Assembly (NCBI GenBank): GCA_002390425.1
Contig: DGPL01000020.1
Location: 62,001-126,000, forward strand
Reading direction: 5' to 3'
Length of the DNA: 64,000 bases
From: Kordiimonadaceae bacterium UBA4441
GTDB lineage: Bacteria; Pseudomonadota; Alphaproteobacteria; Sphingomonadales; Emcibacteraceae
In this document: in pieces, positions 10,701 to 19,203 of the stretch
Position numbering within the stretch: position 1 is the first letter of the stretch
Layout of the letters: the number at the start of each line of letters is the position of its first letter
Notes under the pieces: model-generated
What the model saw: only the letters and a program-made list of their open reading frames with translations
Told to the model about the DNA's origin: nothing
The model's database searches: none
Translations under genes and position numbers: made by a program

Positions 10701-10851
10701 CGTGAGCCAAGGGGCACGCGAAGTGGCGCAAAGATACCTCAATGAATGGGATCAATTAAAAACAGAATTAAACAACATTAAAAACAATGATATTAAAAAT
10801 TTTAATACTGAAATGAGCGCAGCTAAACTGCCTGAAATCTTTATAAAATAA
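7720..10851 (+). CDS. secreted Asp-box (BNR/VPS10-like) beta-propeller protein, copy 1
   Basis: I chose the ATG at 7720, with GGGG at 7710-7713 upstream, over the ATG at 7708. The product starts with a signal peptide (ILIFLFVTIPFNVQSQ). Eleven Asp-box repeats of the form S/T-x-D-x-G-x-T/S-W follow, for example KSDNGGETW, KTTDGGKTW and KSMDRGASW. They build large beta-propellers like those of sortilin/VPS10 and sialidase-type proteins. The last quarter has an Ig-like strand region beginning KNPPKGLQLNY and an alpha-helical tail. I see no sialidase catalytic set, so an enzyme activity cannot be assigned; surface binding or processing of peptides or glycans is possible. It lies 12 bases before a full-length paralogue. 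Confidence 0.85.
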   Translation: MTFIRAILIFLFVTIPFNVQSQTVSADLFKSMEYRSIGPYRGGRVTTVSGVWGDDQTYYMGATGGGVWKTDDAGITWHNVSDGYFNTTGIGAITVSKSDVNVVYVGTGESPIRGVKTSHGDGVYKSMDAGKTWVHLGLKETRHIGKIHVDANNHDIVYVAAQGNPWGPNEERGIYKSDNGGETWEKILYVNDGSGIVDLSVSEENSRIMIATSWEVERKPWVVKSGGPGSRVHKTTDGGKTWYEITKGLPELKGKMGVAIAASNPDIVYLAIEAIDKEGGVYRSTDGGESFTQVSNDGRTFARAWYYMHIFVDPNDENNVWVMNGGLNKSIDGGKTYTTIRAPHVDHHGMWFNPEDSNNFINGNDGGANVTFNGGKTWSSINNQPTAQIYRVITDNLFPYNVYGSQQDANAITIKSETLSGGIGERHWFSLGSGESSTIALDPENPRFVYSTYFASMIGEWDRETDNYRDVRPYPERVTGEQPKNLKLRANWNSPVIVSPHDPDVIYYGSQYLMKSMDRGASWEILSEDLTRNDKEHQGLGGYPISNEQITAESYNNLFVIAESPLEQGVIWTGSDDGLIHITRDNGETFENVTPRNMSEAIVNVIDASPHQAGKAYFAIAGYKMNDFTPVLYKTEDYGQSWQKIVKGLPEDTFVRTVREDPMREGLLYAGTETGMFISFDDGDNWQEFQLNLPEVPITDLHIRHNDLVVATQGRAFWILDDLTPLHQINDDMQDQDIFMYQPSNPIRSISLGYPEYSSRDADLLVGKNPPKGLQLNYVLNSDLEDDTEISIEIFDADGMLVHGEYTNDTRAKCEQSTHPMNIKKGTGANRWSWNMMVGRYACLEALDPVTGSLSVYKAAPGNYSVTLKVGDFETSRNFEILIDPRLTGTHAENLKQYQDMDRLNKSLYAIATEMADGVLQLKSAQKQLDIIRDLKPSEQILVKADALEGVTNLWISKIIQEGFRTSQNLYQMEAKFLMEVRSLINRMGGSDVPVSQGAREVAQRYLNEWDQLKTELNNIKNNDIKNFNTEMSAAKLPEIFIK

Positions 10852-10863
10852 AGGGAAAATAAT

Positions 10864-13800
10864 ATGTCACTTAAAAATAAACTCGCAAGTTCACTTGCCG
10901 TGCTTTTAATATCAACATCGGCAATTTCAAGTCCTGCTCTCTCGCAAGATGTTGATCCTGAACTCTATGCCAATATGAAATGGCGTGATCTTGGATTTTC
11001 ACGGGGTGGTCGATCAACGACATCTGCCGGTATAGCCGAAGATCATTTGACCTATTACATGGGAACAACAGGTGGTGGTTTATGGAAAACTGAAAACGCA
11101 GGAATAAGTTGGTCAAATATTTCTGACGGCCACTTTGAAACGGCCACTATTGGTGCCATTGATGTAGCAGATAGTGACCCGAACATAGTTTATGTTGGAA
11201 CAGGTGAAGCTCCGCTTAGAGGGATGAAGCTTTCCCATGGTGACGGTATGTATAAATCTACCGATGCAGGTAAGACATGGACCAATATTGGCCTTAAAAA
11301 TTCCCGTCAGATCGCGCGCATGCGAGTTCATCCAAAAAATCCTGATATCGTATATGTAGCGGTTCAGGGTAACCCTTGGGGTGGAAGTGAAGACCGCGGT
11401 ATTTATAAAACCACCGATGGCGGTGAAACTTGGACCAAATCACTTTATATCAATGATCTTACTGGTGCTACGGACATTACTATGGACCCCAATAACCCTC
11501 GTGTACTGTATGCTACAATGTGGGACCACGACAGAACACCATGGCGCGTTCGAAGTGGTGGTGGCTCAAATTCAAGTGCTATTTATAAAACCACTGATGG
11601 TGGTGAAATTTGGGAAAAAGTCGGAAAAGGACTACCTGAAGAAATGGGTAAAATCGGTATTGATCTTTCCGCATCTAATCCAGATAGGGTTTATGCCATT
11701 GTTGAAGCCGAAGGTGAAAAAGGAGGATTATACCGTTCTGATGATGGCGGTGCGTCTTTCAATCTGATGAACCATGATCATATTTTGAAAGCAAGAAGTT
11801 GGTATTATCAGCATATCTTTGCTGATCCAAACAATGAAAATGTAGTTTATGTTCTCAATGCGCCTTTGATGAAATCCATTGATGGCGGTAAAACATGGAA
11901 CCGGGTTTCTGCTACCCATGGTGATAATCATGACCTTTGGATCAATCCAAATAATAGTGATATTATGATAAATTCCAATGATGGCGGCGCAAGTATCACA
12001 CTTGATGGCGGCAAAAGTTGGTCCAGTCAGGAAAATCAACCTACTTCTCAAATTTATCGTTTGAGTGTAGATAATCAATACCCTTACCGTGTTTATGGTT
12101 CGCAGCAGGATAATTCATCTATCTCTCTGCCAAGTCGCTCTAAAGCGGGTGGCATAGGTATTGGTGACTGGGTCGCGACAGGGGGCGGTGAAAGCGCACA
12201 CATCGCCTTTGATCCTGATAATCCGAAATTAGTATATTCCTCAGTGATCGCAGGAGGTGTTGTTGAATGGAATAGTGATACCAAACAAACAAGAAACATT
12301 GTTCCTTATCCTGAAAGGACATTTGCCGTAAATCCATCTGAATTAAAATATCGCGCAAACTGGAATGCGCCAATAATCGTTTCTCCACATGATGCAAATA
12401 CGATTTATTATGGCGCACAACATGTCCTTAAATCCACAGATAGAGGTGTCAGCTGGACGGAAGTTAGTCCCGATTTAACTTTAAATGATAAAGATCATCA
12501 AGGTGATGGTGGCATTCCGTTTACTAATGAACAAGTGAGCGGTGAAAATTACAATACACTGTTTTATCTTGTTGAATCGCCGCTTACTGAAGGAAAAATA
12601 TGGGCTGGTTCAGACGATGGCCTTGTACATTTGACAGAAGATGGCGGCGGATCATGGGAGAATGTTACCCCGCGCGGCGTGGAAGAATGGCAAATTAATG
12701 CTATTGAAGCCTCACCCCATAATGCTGATACTGCATATGTTGCGATAACGGGTTTTAAAATGAATAATTTTGAACCCCATGTTTACCGCACTGATAATTC
12801 AGGAAAATCCTGGAAGAAGATTGTCAAAGGCCTTCCAGAAGATAACTTTGTCAGAGTGGTTCGCGAAGACCCTCAGCAAAAAGGACTTCTTTATGCCGGA
12901 ACGGAAACTGGGCTTTTTATTTCCTATGACAATGGCGATAACTGGCAAGAATTTCAAGCAGACCTTCCCGAAACGCCCATCACTGATCTTCGTATTGCCC
13001 ATGGCGATTTAATCGTAGCCACGCAGGGACGTGGTTTCTGGATACTGGATGATATGCAACCGGTTCGTGAAATGGCTAACCTTTCTAAAGACGATAATCA
13101 TCTATTTGGAATTCGTGATACCCATCGCTTACTTAGTGGGCGAACATTAGGCGGCGGAAAAGGTAAAAACCCGCCTAGCGGAGCCATCATCAATTATCAA
13201 TTGGCTGAAGATACGGCTGAAGATACAATCGTTAAAATTGAAATATTTGATGAAGCAGGATCACTTGTAAAAACATACGCCAGTGATCAAAATAAATTAT
13301 GTTCTGATGATCCATATTCAACGGCAAAGCCAAATCCACTTGGTAACAAAGCGGGATTTAACCGTTTTGTATGGAATTTAAAAACGGAACCATTAGCGTG
13401 CAATCCAGGTTTAATTCATAATCCTAGAAGCGGTACATATACTGTTGCCCCTGGAACATACACCGCTAAAATTACAGCTGGTGATTTTAATGCAGAGCAA
13501 TCCTTCAATATCATGGCAAGTCCTGATTTAACAGTTGATCCTGATTTCACGGAATATAAATCCGTTACAGCCAAACTACATAATGCCGCTAATGAAATGA
13601 TTGAAAATGTGAAATCCATTTACAACATCAAAAAACAGATTGATGTCATCACCGAAGTTAGTAATTCGGACATTGCGAAAGAGGAGAGTGAAAAACTTAA
13701 CGCGAAACTCGATCAATGGCATGATAAAATTCTAAACAAGAACTTACAAACGTTCCAGGATATTATCCGTTATCCTAATAAGATGGCATTGAACTTTAGC

Positions 13801-13986
13801 TTCCTTCTTGAAGACATAAGCGGCGCTGGTATTCCTGTAAATAATGGAATGTCGGAAGTCGCTGATCGTTATATGGCGGAATGGATGGCGGTTAAAACTG
13901 AATATGCCAATCTAATGTCAAATGATGTTAAAGCCTATAACCAAGCAATGGAAAATGCCGGGTTGCCGAAAATATATTTGCCATAA
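10864..13986 (+). CDS. secreted Asp-box (BNR/VPS10-like) beta-propeller protein, copy 2
   Basis: A 1040-residue paralogue of the preceding protein with the same architecture: a signal peptide (SLAVLLISTSAISSPALSQ), eleven Asp-boxes (KTENAGISW, KSTDAGKTW, KTTDGGETW, KSTDRGVSW, ISYDNGDNW and others), the KNPPSGAIINY Ig-like region and a helical C-terminus. Matching stretches such as WILDD, GTETG and VKGLPEDNFVR show an old tandem duplication. It probably shares a transcript with copy 1 and is followed by a strong terminator. Cysteines in the C-terminal domain (CSDDPY, ACNPG) have counterparts in copy 1 (ARCEQS-like, ACLEAL), so a conserved disulfide is plausible in the periplasm. Function unknown. 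Confidence 0.85.
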   Translation: MSLKNKLASSLAVLLISTSAISSPALSQDVDPELYANMKWRDLGFSRGGRSTTSAGIAEDHLTYYMGTTGGGLWKTENAGISWSNISDGHFETATIGAIDVADSDPNIVYVGTGEAPLRGMKLSHGDGMYKSTDAGKTWTNIGLKNSRQIARMRVHPKNPDIVYVAVQGNPWGGSEDRGIYKTTDGGETWTKSLYINDLTGATDITMDPNNPRVLYATMWDHDRTPWRVRSGGGSNSSAIYKTTDGGEIWEKVGKGLPEEMGKIGIDLSASNPDRVYAIVEAEGEKGGLYRSDDGGASFNLMNHDHILKARSWYYQHIFADPNNENVVYVLNAPLMKSIDGGKTWNRVSATHGDNHDLWINPNNSDIMINSNDGGASITLDGGKSWSSQENQPTSQIYRLSVDNQYPYRVYGSQQDNSSISLPSRSKAGGIGIGDWVATGGGESAHIAFDPDNPKLVYSSVIAGGVVEWNSDTKQTRNIVPYPERTFAVNPSELKYRANWNAPIIVSPHDANTIYYGAQHVLKSTDRGVSWTEVSPDLTLNDKDHQGDGGIPFTNEQVSGENYNTLFYLVESPLTEGKIWAGSDDGLVHLTEDGGGSWENVTPRGVEEWQINAIEASPHNADTAYVAITGFKMNNFEPHVYRTDNSGKSWKKIVKGLPEDNFVRVVREDPQQKGLLYAGTETGLFISYDNGDNWQEFQADLPETPITDLRIAHGDLIVATQGRGFWILDDMQPVREMANLSKDDNHLFGIRDTHRLLSGRTLGGGKGKNPPSGAIINYQLAEDTAEDTIVKIEIFDEAGSLVKTYASDQNKLCSDDPYSTAKPNPLGNKAGFNRFVWNLKTEPLACNPGLIHNPRSGTYTVAPGTYTAKITAGDFNAEQSFNIMASPDLTVDPDFTEYKSVTAKLHNAANEMIENVKSIYNIKKQIDVITEVSNSDIAKEESEKLNAKLDQWHDKILNKNLQTFQDIIRYPNKMALNFSFLLEDISGAGIPVNNGMSEVADRYMAEWMAVKTEYANLMSNDVKAYNQAMENAGLPKIYLP

Positions 13987-14002
13987 ATCTATTTTAATAC
14001 TT

Positions 14003-14034
14003 AAAAGCCCGAAACTTAGTTTCGGGCTTTTTTT
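14003..14034 (+). terminator. Rho-independent terminator, likely bidirectional
   Basis: A perfect 12-bp stem (AAAGCCCGAAAC / GTTTCGGGCTTT, 14004-14015 with 14019-14030) has a TTA loop and is followed by T residues. The A residues on its left give a U-tract on the other strand. It closes the Asp-box gene pair and probably also the long minus-strand operon that ends at 14052. Confidence 0.9.
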
Positions 14035-14051
14035 ATTTCTATTTTTACAAT

Positions 14052-15305
14052 TTATTTTGCAACAGCATTACCAATCGTAACTGCCGTCAAAAATACATTT
14101 TTAGCTGTACGTTGCATGACTTCGATATCGGCCCATTCTTCCGGGTAACCGCGACGTCCACCGCGTGAACTAGCAATACCGATTGAAAGTGCACCACCAG
14201 CAATTGAGACATTCAAATTGGCTGAACCTGCATTTGACATGCGCGGATCATTACCAAGATAATTTGAAATCGCACGAGACGTTTGCACGAGTGAACTATC
14301 AAGTGCCCCTTCAATTTGACCGGGTGGTGTATTTGATACGACTTCCATTTCAAATTTAATGCCAAGTTCCCATGTTACATCTTTAAGAATTTTACGTACC
14401 TTTTCTTCCATTGCTTCGATGTGCATTAAATCAAGGGAACGAACATCGAGCGAAAACCACCCCTGTTCAGGTTTATGATTAAAAACGTAACCACTATTGA
14501 GTACTGCCACATTCAGACGCGTACGACGATCATTATAAATTTGTGGTTCTGGAATCTGTAAAATTCGATCAACTGCTCGCGCAATACCTTGATTTAAATT
14601 TGGTGTGCCGCCGTTTAATGTATGACCTGATGGACCATAAGCATGAATTTTCCACCAATGAATACCAAGCGCGCCGTAACTAATGCTATTTCCCTCACCA
14701 AGTACATCAACAAAGCCTATTGCCTTGTCTTTATATTCTTCGAATAAATGCTTCATTCCCCTTAGGCCTGTTTCTTCCTCGGCGACACCCGCAAAAACAA
14801 TATCATGTTCAGGTTCAAAACCATTATCAACCAATGCTTTCGCGGCAGATAACAATGATACACTGGTTAATGATGTATTGGTACCGGGACCAACGACACG
14901 GTCACCATCAATAAAGGGCTGCGTTCCTGACGCACGTTGGTTTTCAGCCACCGTTGCCAAGTCATCAAGAGTTGCTACAAAAACCAAGGCTTTACCAGAT
15001 CGACCCGGAATGCGGCCGATAACGTTTGGGGCATCATTAACACGAACATCACTTAATCCAATTTTACGCATTTCTTCTGCAACTGCTGCTGCGCGCTCGT
15101 GCTCTTCACCTGACGGGGAAATAATGCCGCCAATTTTGACAAGAAGTTCTGCTGTTGCTTGTCTTGTGCGATCAATATCAGAAAGCCCTTTTAAGACGGC
15201 CTGATCTGCAACAACTTCATCAAGTGTTCTCTCTCCTGCGTTCGCGGTGATGGCGAATAACGGTGTCAAAATCGTTATTATTGCCTTTTTCACTATAGCG
15301 TTCAT
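14052..15305 (-). CDS. exported M20-fold protein lacking several metal ligands
   Basis: A 417-residue protein of the M20 (PepT/CPG2-like) peptidase fold, with a signal peptide ending near ITANA. The family's active site is eroded. The first HxD motif reads TLD (112-114), so the His is lost. The bridging Asp position in the GxGxxD motif reads GPGTNT, with Thr at about 144. The C-terminal metal His is replaced in the GRRGYPEEW stretch. The Glu pair EEETG (176-180) and the dimerisation-type YGPSGHT remain. I infer a binding protein, or an enzyme with a changed mechanism, rather than a normal dizinc peptidase. It is the last gene of the operon, 18 bases after the ABC ATPase gene. Sure of the fold, not of the role. 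Confidence 0.75.
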   Translation of the reverse strand: MNAIVKKAIITILTPLFAITANAGERTLDEVVADQAVLKGLSDIDRTRQATAELLVKIGGIISPSGEEHERAAAVAEEMRKIGLSDVRVNDAPNVIGRIPGRSGKALVFVATLDDLATVAENQRASGTQPFIDGDRVVGPGTNTSLTSVSLLSAAKALVDNGFEPEHDIVFAGVAEEETGLRGMKHLFEEYKDKAIGFVDVLGEGNSISYGALGIHWWKIHAYGPSGHTLNGGTPNLNQGIARAVDRILQIPEPQIYNDRRTRLNVAVLNSGYVFNHKPEQGWFSLDVRSLDLMHIEAMEEKVRKILKDVTWELGIKFEMEVVSNTPPGQIEGALDSSLVQTSRAISNYLGNDPRMSNAGSANLNVSIAGGALSIGIASSRGGRRGYPEEWADIEVMQRTAKNVFLTAVTIGNAVAK

Positions 15306-15323
15306 ATTTTCCTCCTAAATATA

Positions 15324-16385
15324 TTACTTTGTAAGCGAAATAATATCGTTAGCATCAAAGCCTACGGATACTATTTCCCCTTTTTTATATTCCTCAGTAT
15401 TTAAATTATTTTGTGAAACTGCCGTCCAAATTTGACCATTTGCGTTTAAAATATATTTGAACCCTTGTCCAAGAAAAAACACTTCATCAATTGTGGCTTC
15501 AAAACTATTTTCACAATTTTTGGCTGCGGCACCAATAATGAGCCGTTCTGGGCGAATGCCTATTTTTTGTAAAAAATTATTTTTTCCATAAATTTTCAAT
15601 GCCATTCCATTATCAAGCAATGCTTTATTTCCATCTATTTTTGCCGGAAAGATGTTGCATTCACCGAGGAAGTCCGCAACGAAAGCCGAGTTTGGCGCAT
15701 TATATAATTTTTCCGGTGCATCTTTTTGTGCAATAGATCCCTCATTAAAAACTACAATTTGATCAGATAAATATAATGCTTCTTCCTGATCATGGGTTAC
15801 ATATACAATTGTCACACCAATACGGCGATGAAGCTTTTTTAGTTCAAACTGCATCGATTGCCGTAAATTTTTATCAAGAGCGCCGAGCGGTTCATCCATC
15901 AAAAGAATATCTGGCTCGAATACAAGGGCACGCGCCACCGCAACACGTTGCTGTTGGCCGCCCGATAGTTCACGTGGGTAACGCTCACCAAGTTCACTTA
16001 ATCCAACGATGTCGAGCGTCTCTTGAACGCGTTCTTTAATTTCTTTCTTGGGTATTTTTCGCATCTCCAAAGGAAACGCAACATTCTTGGCAATCGTCAT
16101 ATGCGGGAAAAGTGCATAATTTTGAAAAACCATCCCTATATTTCTAATCTCAACAGAAACATGACTGACATCCCGATTATCGATTTTAACGCTGCCATCT
16201 GTGGGCGTTTCGTAACCAGCAATAATTTTAAGTAATGTCGTCTTTCCTGAACCTGATGGCCCAAGAAGAGTACAAAATTCCCCTGCCTTTATGTTGATGC
16301 TAACATCATCGACAGCGGTGAAGGAGCCAAACTTTTTTACAATATTGGTGAGTTCCACACTTTTCATAGTTGGATTGTTACTCAT
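15324..16385 (-). CDS. ABC transporter ATPase, polyamine/opine type (PotA-like)
   Basis: The ATPase of an importer for polyamine-like or other small cationic compounds. The 353 residues hold Walker A GPSGSGKTT at 42-50, the Q-loop MVFQNYALFPHM, the signature LSGGQQQRVAVARAL, Walker B LLMDEPLGALD, the switch His in YVTHDQEEA, and a C-terminal TOBE-like domain from about 240. The gene overlaps the permease gene by 4 bases. The solute cannot be deduced from the ATPase. Confidence 0.9.
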   Translation of the reverse strand: MSNNPTMKSVELTNIVKKFGSFTAVDDVSINIKAGEFCTLLGPSGSGKTTLLKIIAGYETPTDGSVKIDNRDVSHVSVEIRNIGMVFQNYALFPHMTIAKNVAFPLEMRKIPKKEIKERVQETLDIVGLSELGERYPRELSGGQQQRVAVARALVFEPDILLMDEPLGALDKNLRQSMQFELKKLHRRIGVTIVYVTHDQEEALYLSDQIVVFNEGSIAQKDAPEKLYNAPNSAFVADFLGECNIFPAKIDGNKALLDNGMALKIYGKNNFLQKIGIRPERLIIGAAAKNCENSFEATIDEVFFLGQGFKYILNANGQIWTAVSQNNLNTEEYKKGEIVSVGFDANDIISLTK

Positions 16386-18043
16386 TTACGGCGCTCCAAA
16401 ATTAAATTGGTTATTAATACGACCATTGAAACAAATATAAGAATGGCCGCTACCGCTACAATAGTTGGGTCAGTATCATATTTAACGCCTTCATATATCA
16501 CCCGCGGCAGTGTACGAGACCTTACATCGGTTAAAAATATAGCCAGAATTACATCATCAAATGAAGTGATAAAGGCAAAGATGCTGCCAGCCATTAATCC
16601 TGGCCAGATCGATGGCAGCATAATTCTTCGAAACATAGTAAACCAATTTGCGCCAAGCCCTATAGCCGCGAGTTCAATGTTCTGATCAAAGCTTCTAAGA
16701 GATGCCCTTACGGCAATAAAAACAAACGGTGTCGCAAGTAACGCGTGTCCAATAGCCAGCCCCAGACTACTGCCCAACATTTCAAGAGGCGCATAAAAAC
16801 TATAAAGTCCTACTGCAATGATAATCGGTGGGATTATAAGAGGCGTCATCACAAAGGCTTCAATAATCGGCTTCATCCGACTTTTTAAACGTGACAGCCC
16901 AATGGCGGCTGATGTGCCTAAAAACAGTGATATAACAACAGCCATAACCGCAATTTCAAGAGACGTAAAAAAGGCTCTACTCCATCTTGGGTCATAATAA
17001 AGGTTTTCAAACCACTCGAATGTAAATGCGTTAGGCGGGAACTTAATAAAAGGAGTTTCACTGATGCTCATTGGTAAAATCACGAGAATAGGTGCGATTA
17101 AAAAAATAGCAGCTAATGTCGCAGAAATATTAAACACTAATCTCTGAATATTACTTTTTTCATCACCTTGGCGGAGCGGTTCACCCGTATCTTGACCGGA
17201 AAACATTTTATCAAAGCCAAAATATTTTTGGAAAATGGCAAATATACTTAAAGTTGTTATAAGCAAAATAACAGCCAGTGCTGATGCCATTCCCCAATCT
17301 AGCTGTTCTTGCATATGATAGGCAATTTGTTGCGATATCATCGTTTCTTTTGGTCCTCCCATTAAGGAGGGGGTAATATAATATCCGATTGATGTCATGA
17401 AAACGATCAATCCACCCGCAGCAACACCCGGCGCGCTTAATGGTAATATAATTCTAATGAAACCGCGCCATGGGCCTGCGCCCAGTCCTTTTGCCGCTTG
17501 TAATAAACGACCATCAATTGACCTAAACGCACCATAAAGCGGTAGCACCATAAAAGGCATCAAAACATGGATCATACCAATCAGAACGCCAGAAAAATTA
17601 TAAAGAAAAGAGATTGGTTCATCGATAAAACCAACTTTTTCAAGCCCAACATTAACCACACCTCTTCTTTGTAACAGAATAACCCATGCGGTTGTACGCA
17701 CAAGGGCACTGGTCCAAAATGGGAGTAACACCACAAATGTTAATAATTTTACCATTGAAGGTGATACGGTTGCCATAACATAGGCGAATGGATAACTTAC
17801 TATAATTGCACCAATGGTCACAACGGCTGCTATTTCAAGCGTATTATAAAATATCTGCCTGTAAACTTCACTGCCTATGGCACGTTGATATGAGGTCAAC
17901 GTGAATACATCTTCACCAAAACTACTTTCAAAAATTCCCGCAATGGGCCAGACAAAGAGCACCAATAGCATGATCAATAAAGGGGCAAGTGCCAGAAGTG
18001 GACCTCTGTTCTTTTCGCTAAAAATATTACTTTTTCCCATCAT
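16382..18043 (-). CDS. fused ABC transporter permease (PotB-PotC in one chain)
   Basis: At 553 residues this is two binding-protein-dependent permease domains in one polypeptide. The first covers about 60-270, with its EAA-like loop GLGAGPWRGFIRIILP. The second covers about 350-550, with loop GLGANWFTMFRRIMLP. Each has about six membrane segments; a charged linker near 285-300 joins them. PotB- and PotC-type subunits are usually separate genes. Fused permeases are familiar from iron importers such as FbpB, and the sequence here is closer to the polyamine/opine class. It sits between the ATPase and M24 genes, 6 bases from the latter. Confidence 0.88.
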   Translation of the reverse strand: MMGKSNIFSEKNRGPLLALAPLLIMLLVLFVWPIAGIFESSFGEDVFTLTSYQRAIGSEVYRQIFYNTLEIAAVVTIGAIIVSYPFAYVMATVSPSMVKLLTFVVLLPFWTSALVRTTAWVILLQRRGVVNVGLEKVGFIDEPISFLYNFSGVLIGMIHVLMPFMVLPLYGAFRSIDGRLLQAAKGLGAGPWRGFIRIILPLSAPGVAAGGLIVFMTSIGYYITPSLMGGPKETMISQQIAYHMQEQLDWGMASALAVILLITTLSIFAIFQKYFGFDKMFSGQDTGEPLRQGDEKSNIQRLVFNISATLAAIFLIAPILVILPMSISETPFIKFPPNAFTFEWFENLYYDPRWSRAFFTSLEIAVMAVVISLFLGTSAAIGLSRLKSRMKPIIEAFVMTPLIIPPIIIAVGLYSFYAPLEMLGSSLGLAIGHALLATPFVFIAVRASLRSFDQNIELAAIGLGANWFTMFRRIMLPSIWPGLMAGSIFAFITSFDDVILAIFLTDVRSRTLPRVIYEGVKYDTDPTIVAVAAILIFVSMVVLITNLILERRK

Positions 18044-18049
18044 ATCCCC

Positions 18050-19189
18050 TTATTTGGCTAGAATAAGCTTACGAGGATAATTGGTCAATCGTTCTACACT
18101 ATTTTCAGTAACCGTAATCGTTTCAGAAAAGCCAAAATCACGCACCAATAGATACGTATGAAACGTCATACCGACTTCGAATTTCCAAGTACTTTTATCC
18201 GTTGCTTCTAACGGGTCCGCATCTGTTGGATCCATCATTAAACCAATAGAATAAAATGTCTTATTGGTATATTTATCGGTTAATCCTGTTTCTAAAATAG
18301 CGTCACGATATAATCTATCTGGTTCTGTGGCTCTTACACCGGGGGCCACCGCTTTGATCGCTTTATCCTGTAATAAGATCAATTTTTCTGCAATTTCATA
18401 TTCTTCATCGGTTGCAACGCCAACTTTAATAGTACGCATAAAACGGGCGTTATAATGTCTAACATGGGGGGTTGGCTCTAACTGAAGTGTATCACCGTGT
18501 TTAAGTACTCTATCTGTTGCACCACCATGTAGATGCAATGCACGTTCACCTGATGATAATACGCCTGGTCCTGCGTGATCACTACCAGCTTTGATCATTG
18601 CAGCACAAACGGCGGCTGAGACATCACGTTCATTATTTCCAGCAATTGCTGCATGGGCACCAGCTGTCATCCCTGCTTCAGCGGCTTTTGCTGCAAGGCG
18701 TTGATATTCAATTTCCGCAGGTGATTTAAAGACACGTAACCATGCGGCCATATCACCAACATCAACCAACTCAGAATTAGAAAGACCCGCCACCAAAGAT
18801 TGGTAAAGACTTAGTGTTACGGGCCACGCATCTGCTTCAAAGCCAATACGTGCATTCTTCCCTAATCGGCTTGATATTAATTCTATCGCTTTTTCAATTT
18901 TATTATCGCCATCTTTCCAAAGCTTAAAATCAGTATATGCAAAAGTACGATCAACATAATAAAGCGATACATTTCGACACAGAATGCTTGGTTCGCCTAC
19001 GACCGGAATGACAGCCATTTGAAATCCGGTATAGGCGCGCGTATAATAACCTGTCGTCCATGTAATGGTTTCCGGTTGAAATGTAACCAAGCCATCTAAA
19101 TTGCGTTCACGTAATTCAGATTGTATTTTTGAAAGACGCGCATCATATTCCTGTTTTTCGAACCAGCTCGAAATAACTTTTCCCGTCAT
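18050..19189 (-). CDS. M24-fold (creatinase-like) hydrolase without the canonical metal site, copy A
   Basis: A 379-residue protein with a creatinase N-terminal domain (about 15-150, LRERNLDGLVTFQPE, TWTTGY) and a C-terminal pita-bread domain. Against aminopeptidase P, the five metal ligands are changed: Glu238 for the first Asp, Arg249 for the second, Tyr313 for the His of GHGxG, and apparently Tyr346 and Ser355 for the two Glu. The substrate His in LHLHGG (219-221) stays. Creatinase itself uses this fold without metal on the C-N bond of creatine, so a metal-free C-N hydrolase is the best guess; ectoine hydrolase is another relative. It lies between the permease and solute-binding protein genes, which ties it to that importer's substrate. 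Confidence 0.75.
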   Translation of the reverse strand: MTGKVISSWFEKQEYDARLSKIQSELRERNLDGLVTFQPETITWTTGYYTRAYTGFQMAVIPVVGEPSILCRNVSLYYVDRTFAYTDFKLWKDGDNKIEKAIELISSRLGKNARIGFEADAWPVTLSLYQSLVAGLSNSELVDVGDMAAWLRVFKSPAEIEYQRLAAKAAEAGMTAGAHAAIAGNNERDVSAAVCAAMIKAGSDHAGPGVLSSGERALHLHGGATDRVLKHGDTLQLEPTPHVRHYNARFMRTIKVGVATDEEYEIAEKLILLQDKAIKAVAPGVRATEPDRLYRDAILETGLTDKYTNKTFYSIGLMMDPTDADPLEATDKSTWKFEVGMTFHTYLLVRDFGFSETITVTENSVERLTNYPRKLILAK

Positions 19190-19203
19190 AAAAAAACCTA
19201 GTC

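Noticed and set aside
11381..12078. long open frames in other phases within the second Asp-box gene
   Set aside because: They lie inside a clear protein-coding gene and mirror its repeats; no independent start signal.
14683..15204. 173-codon open frame antisense to the M20 protein
   Set aside because: No ribosome site or recognisable family; serine/threonine-rich composition is what the complement of the real gene gives.
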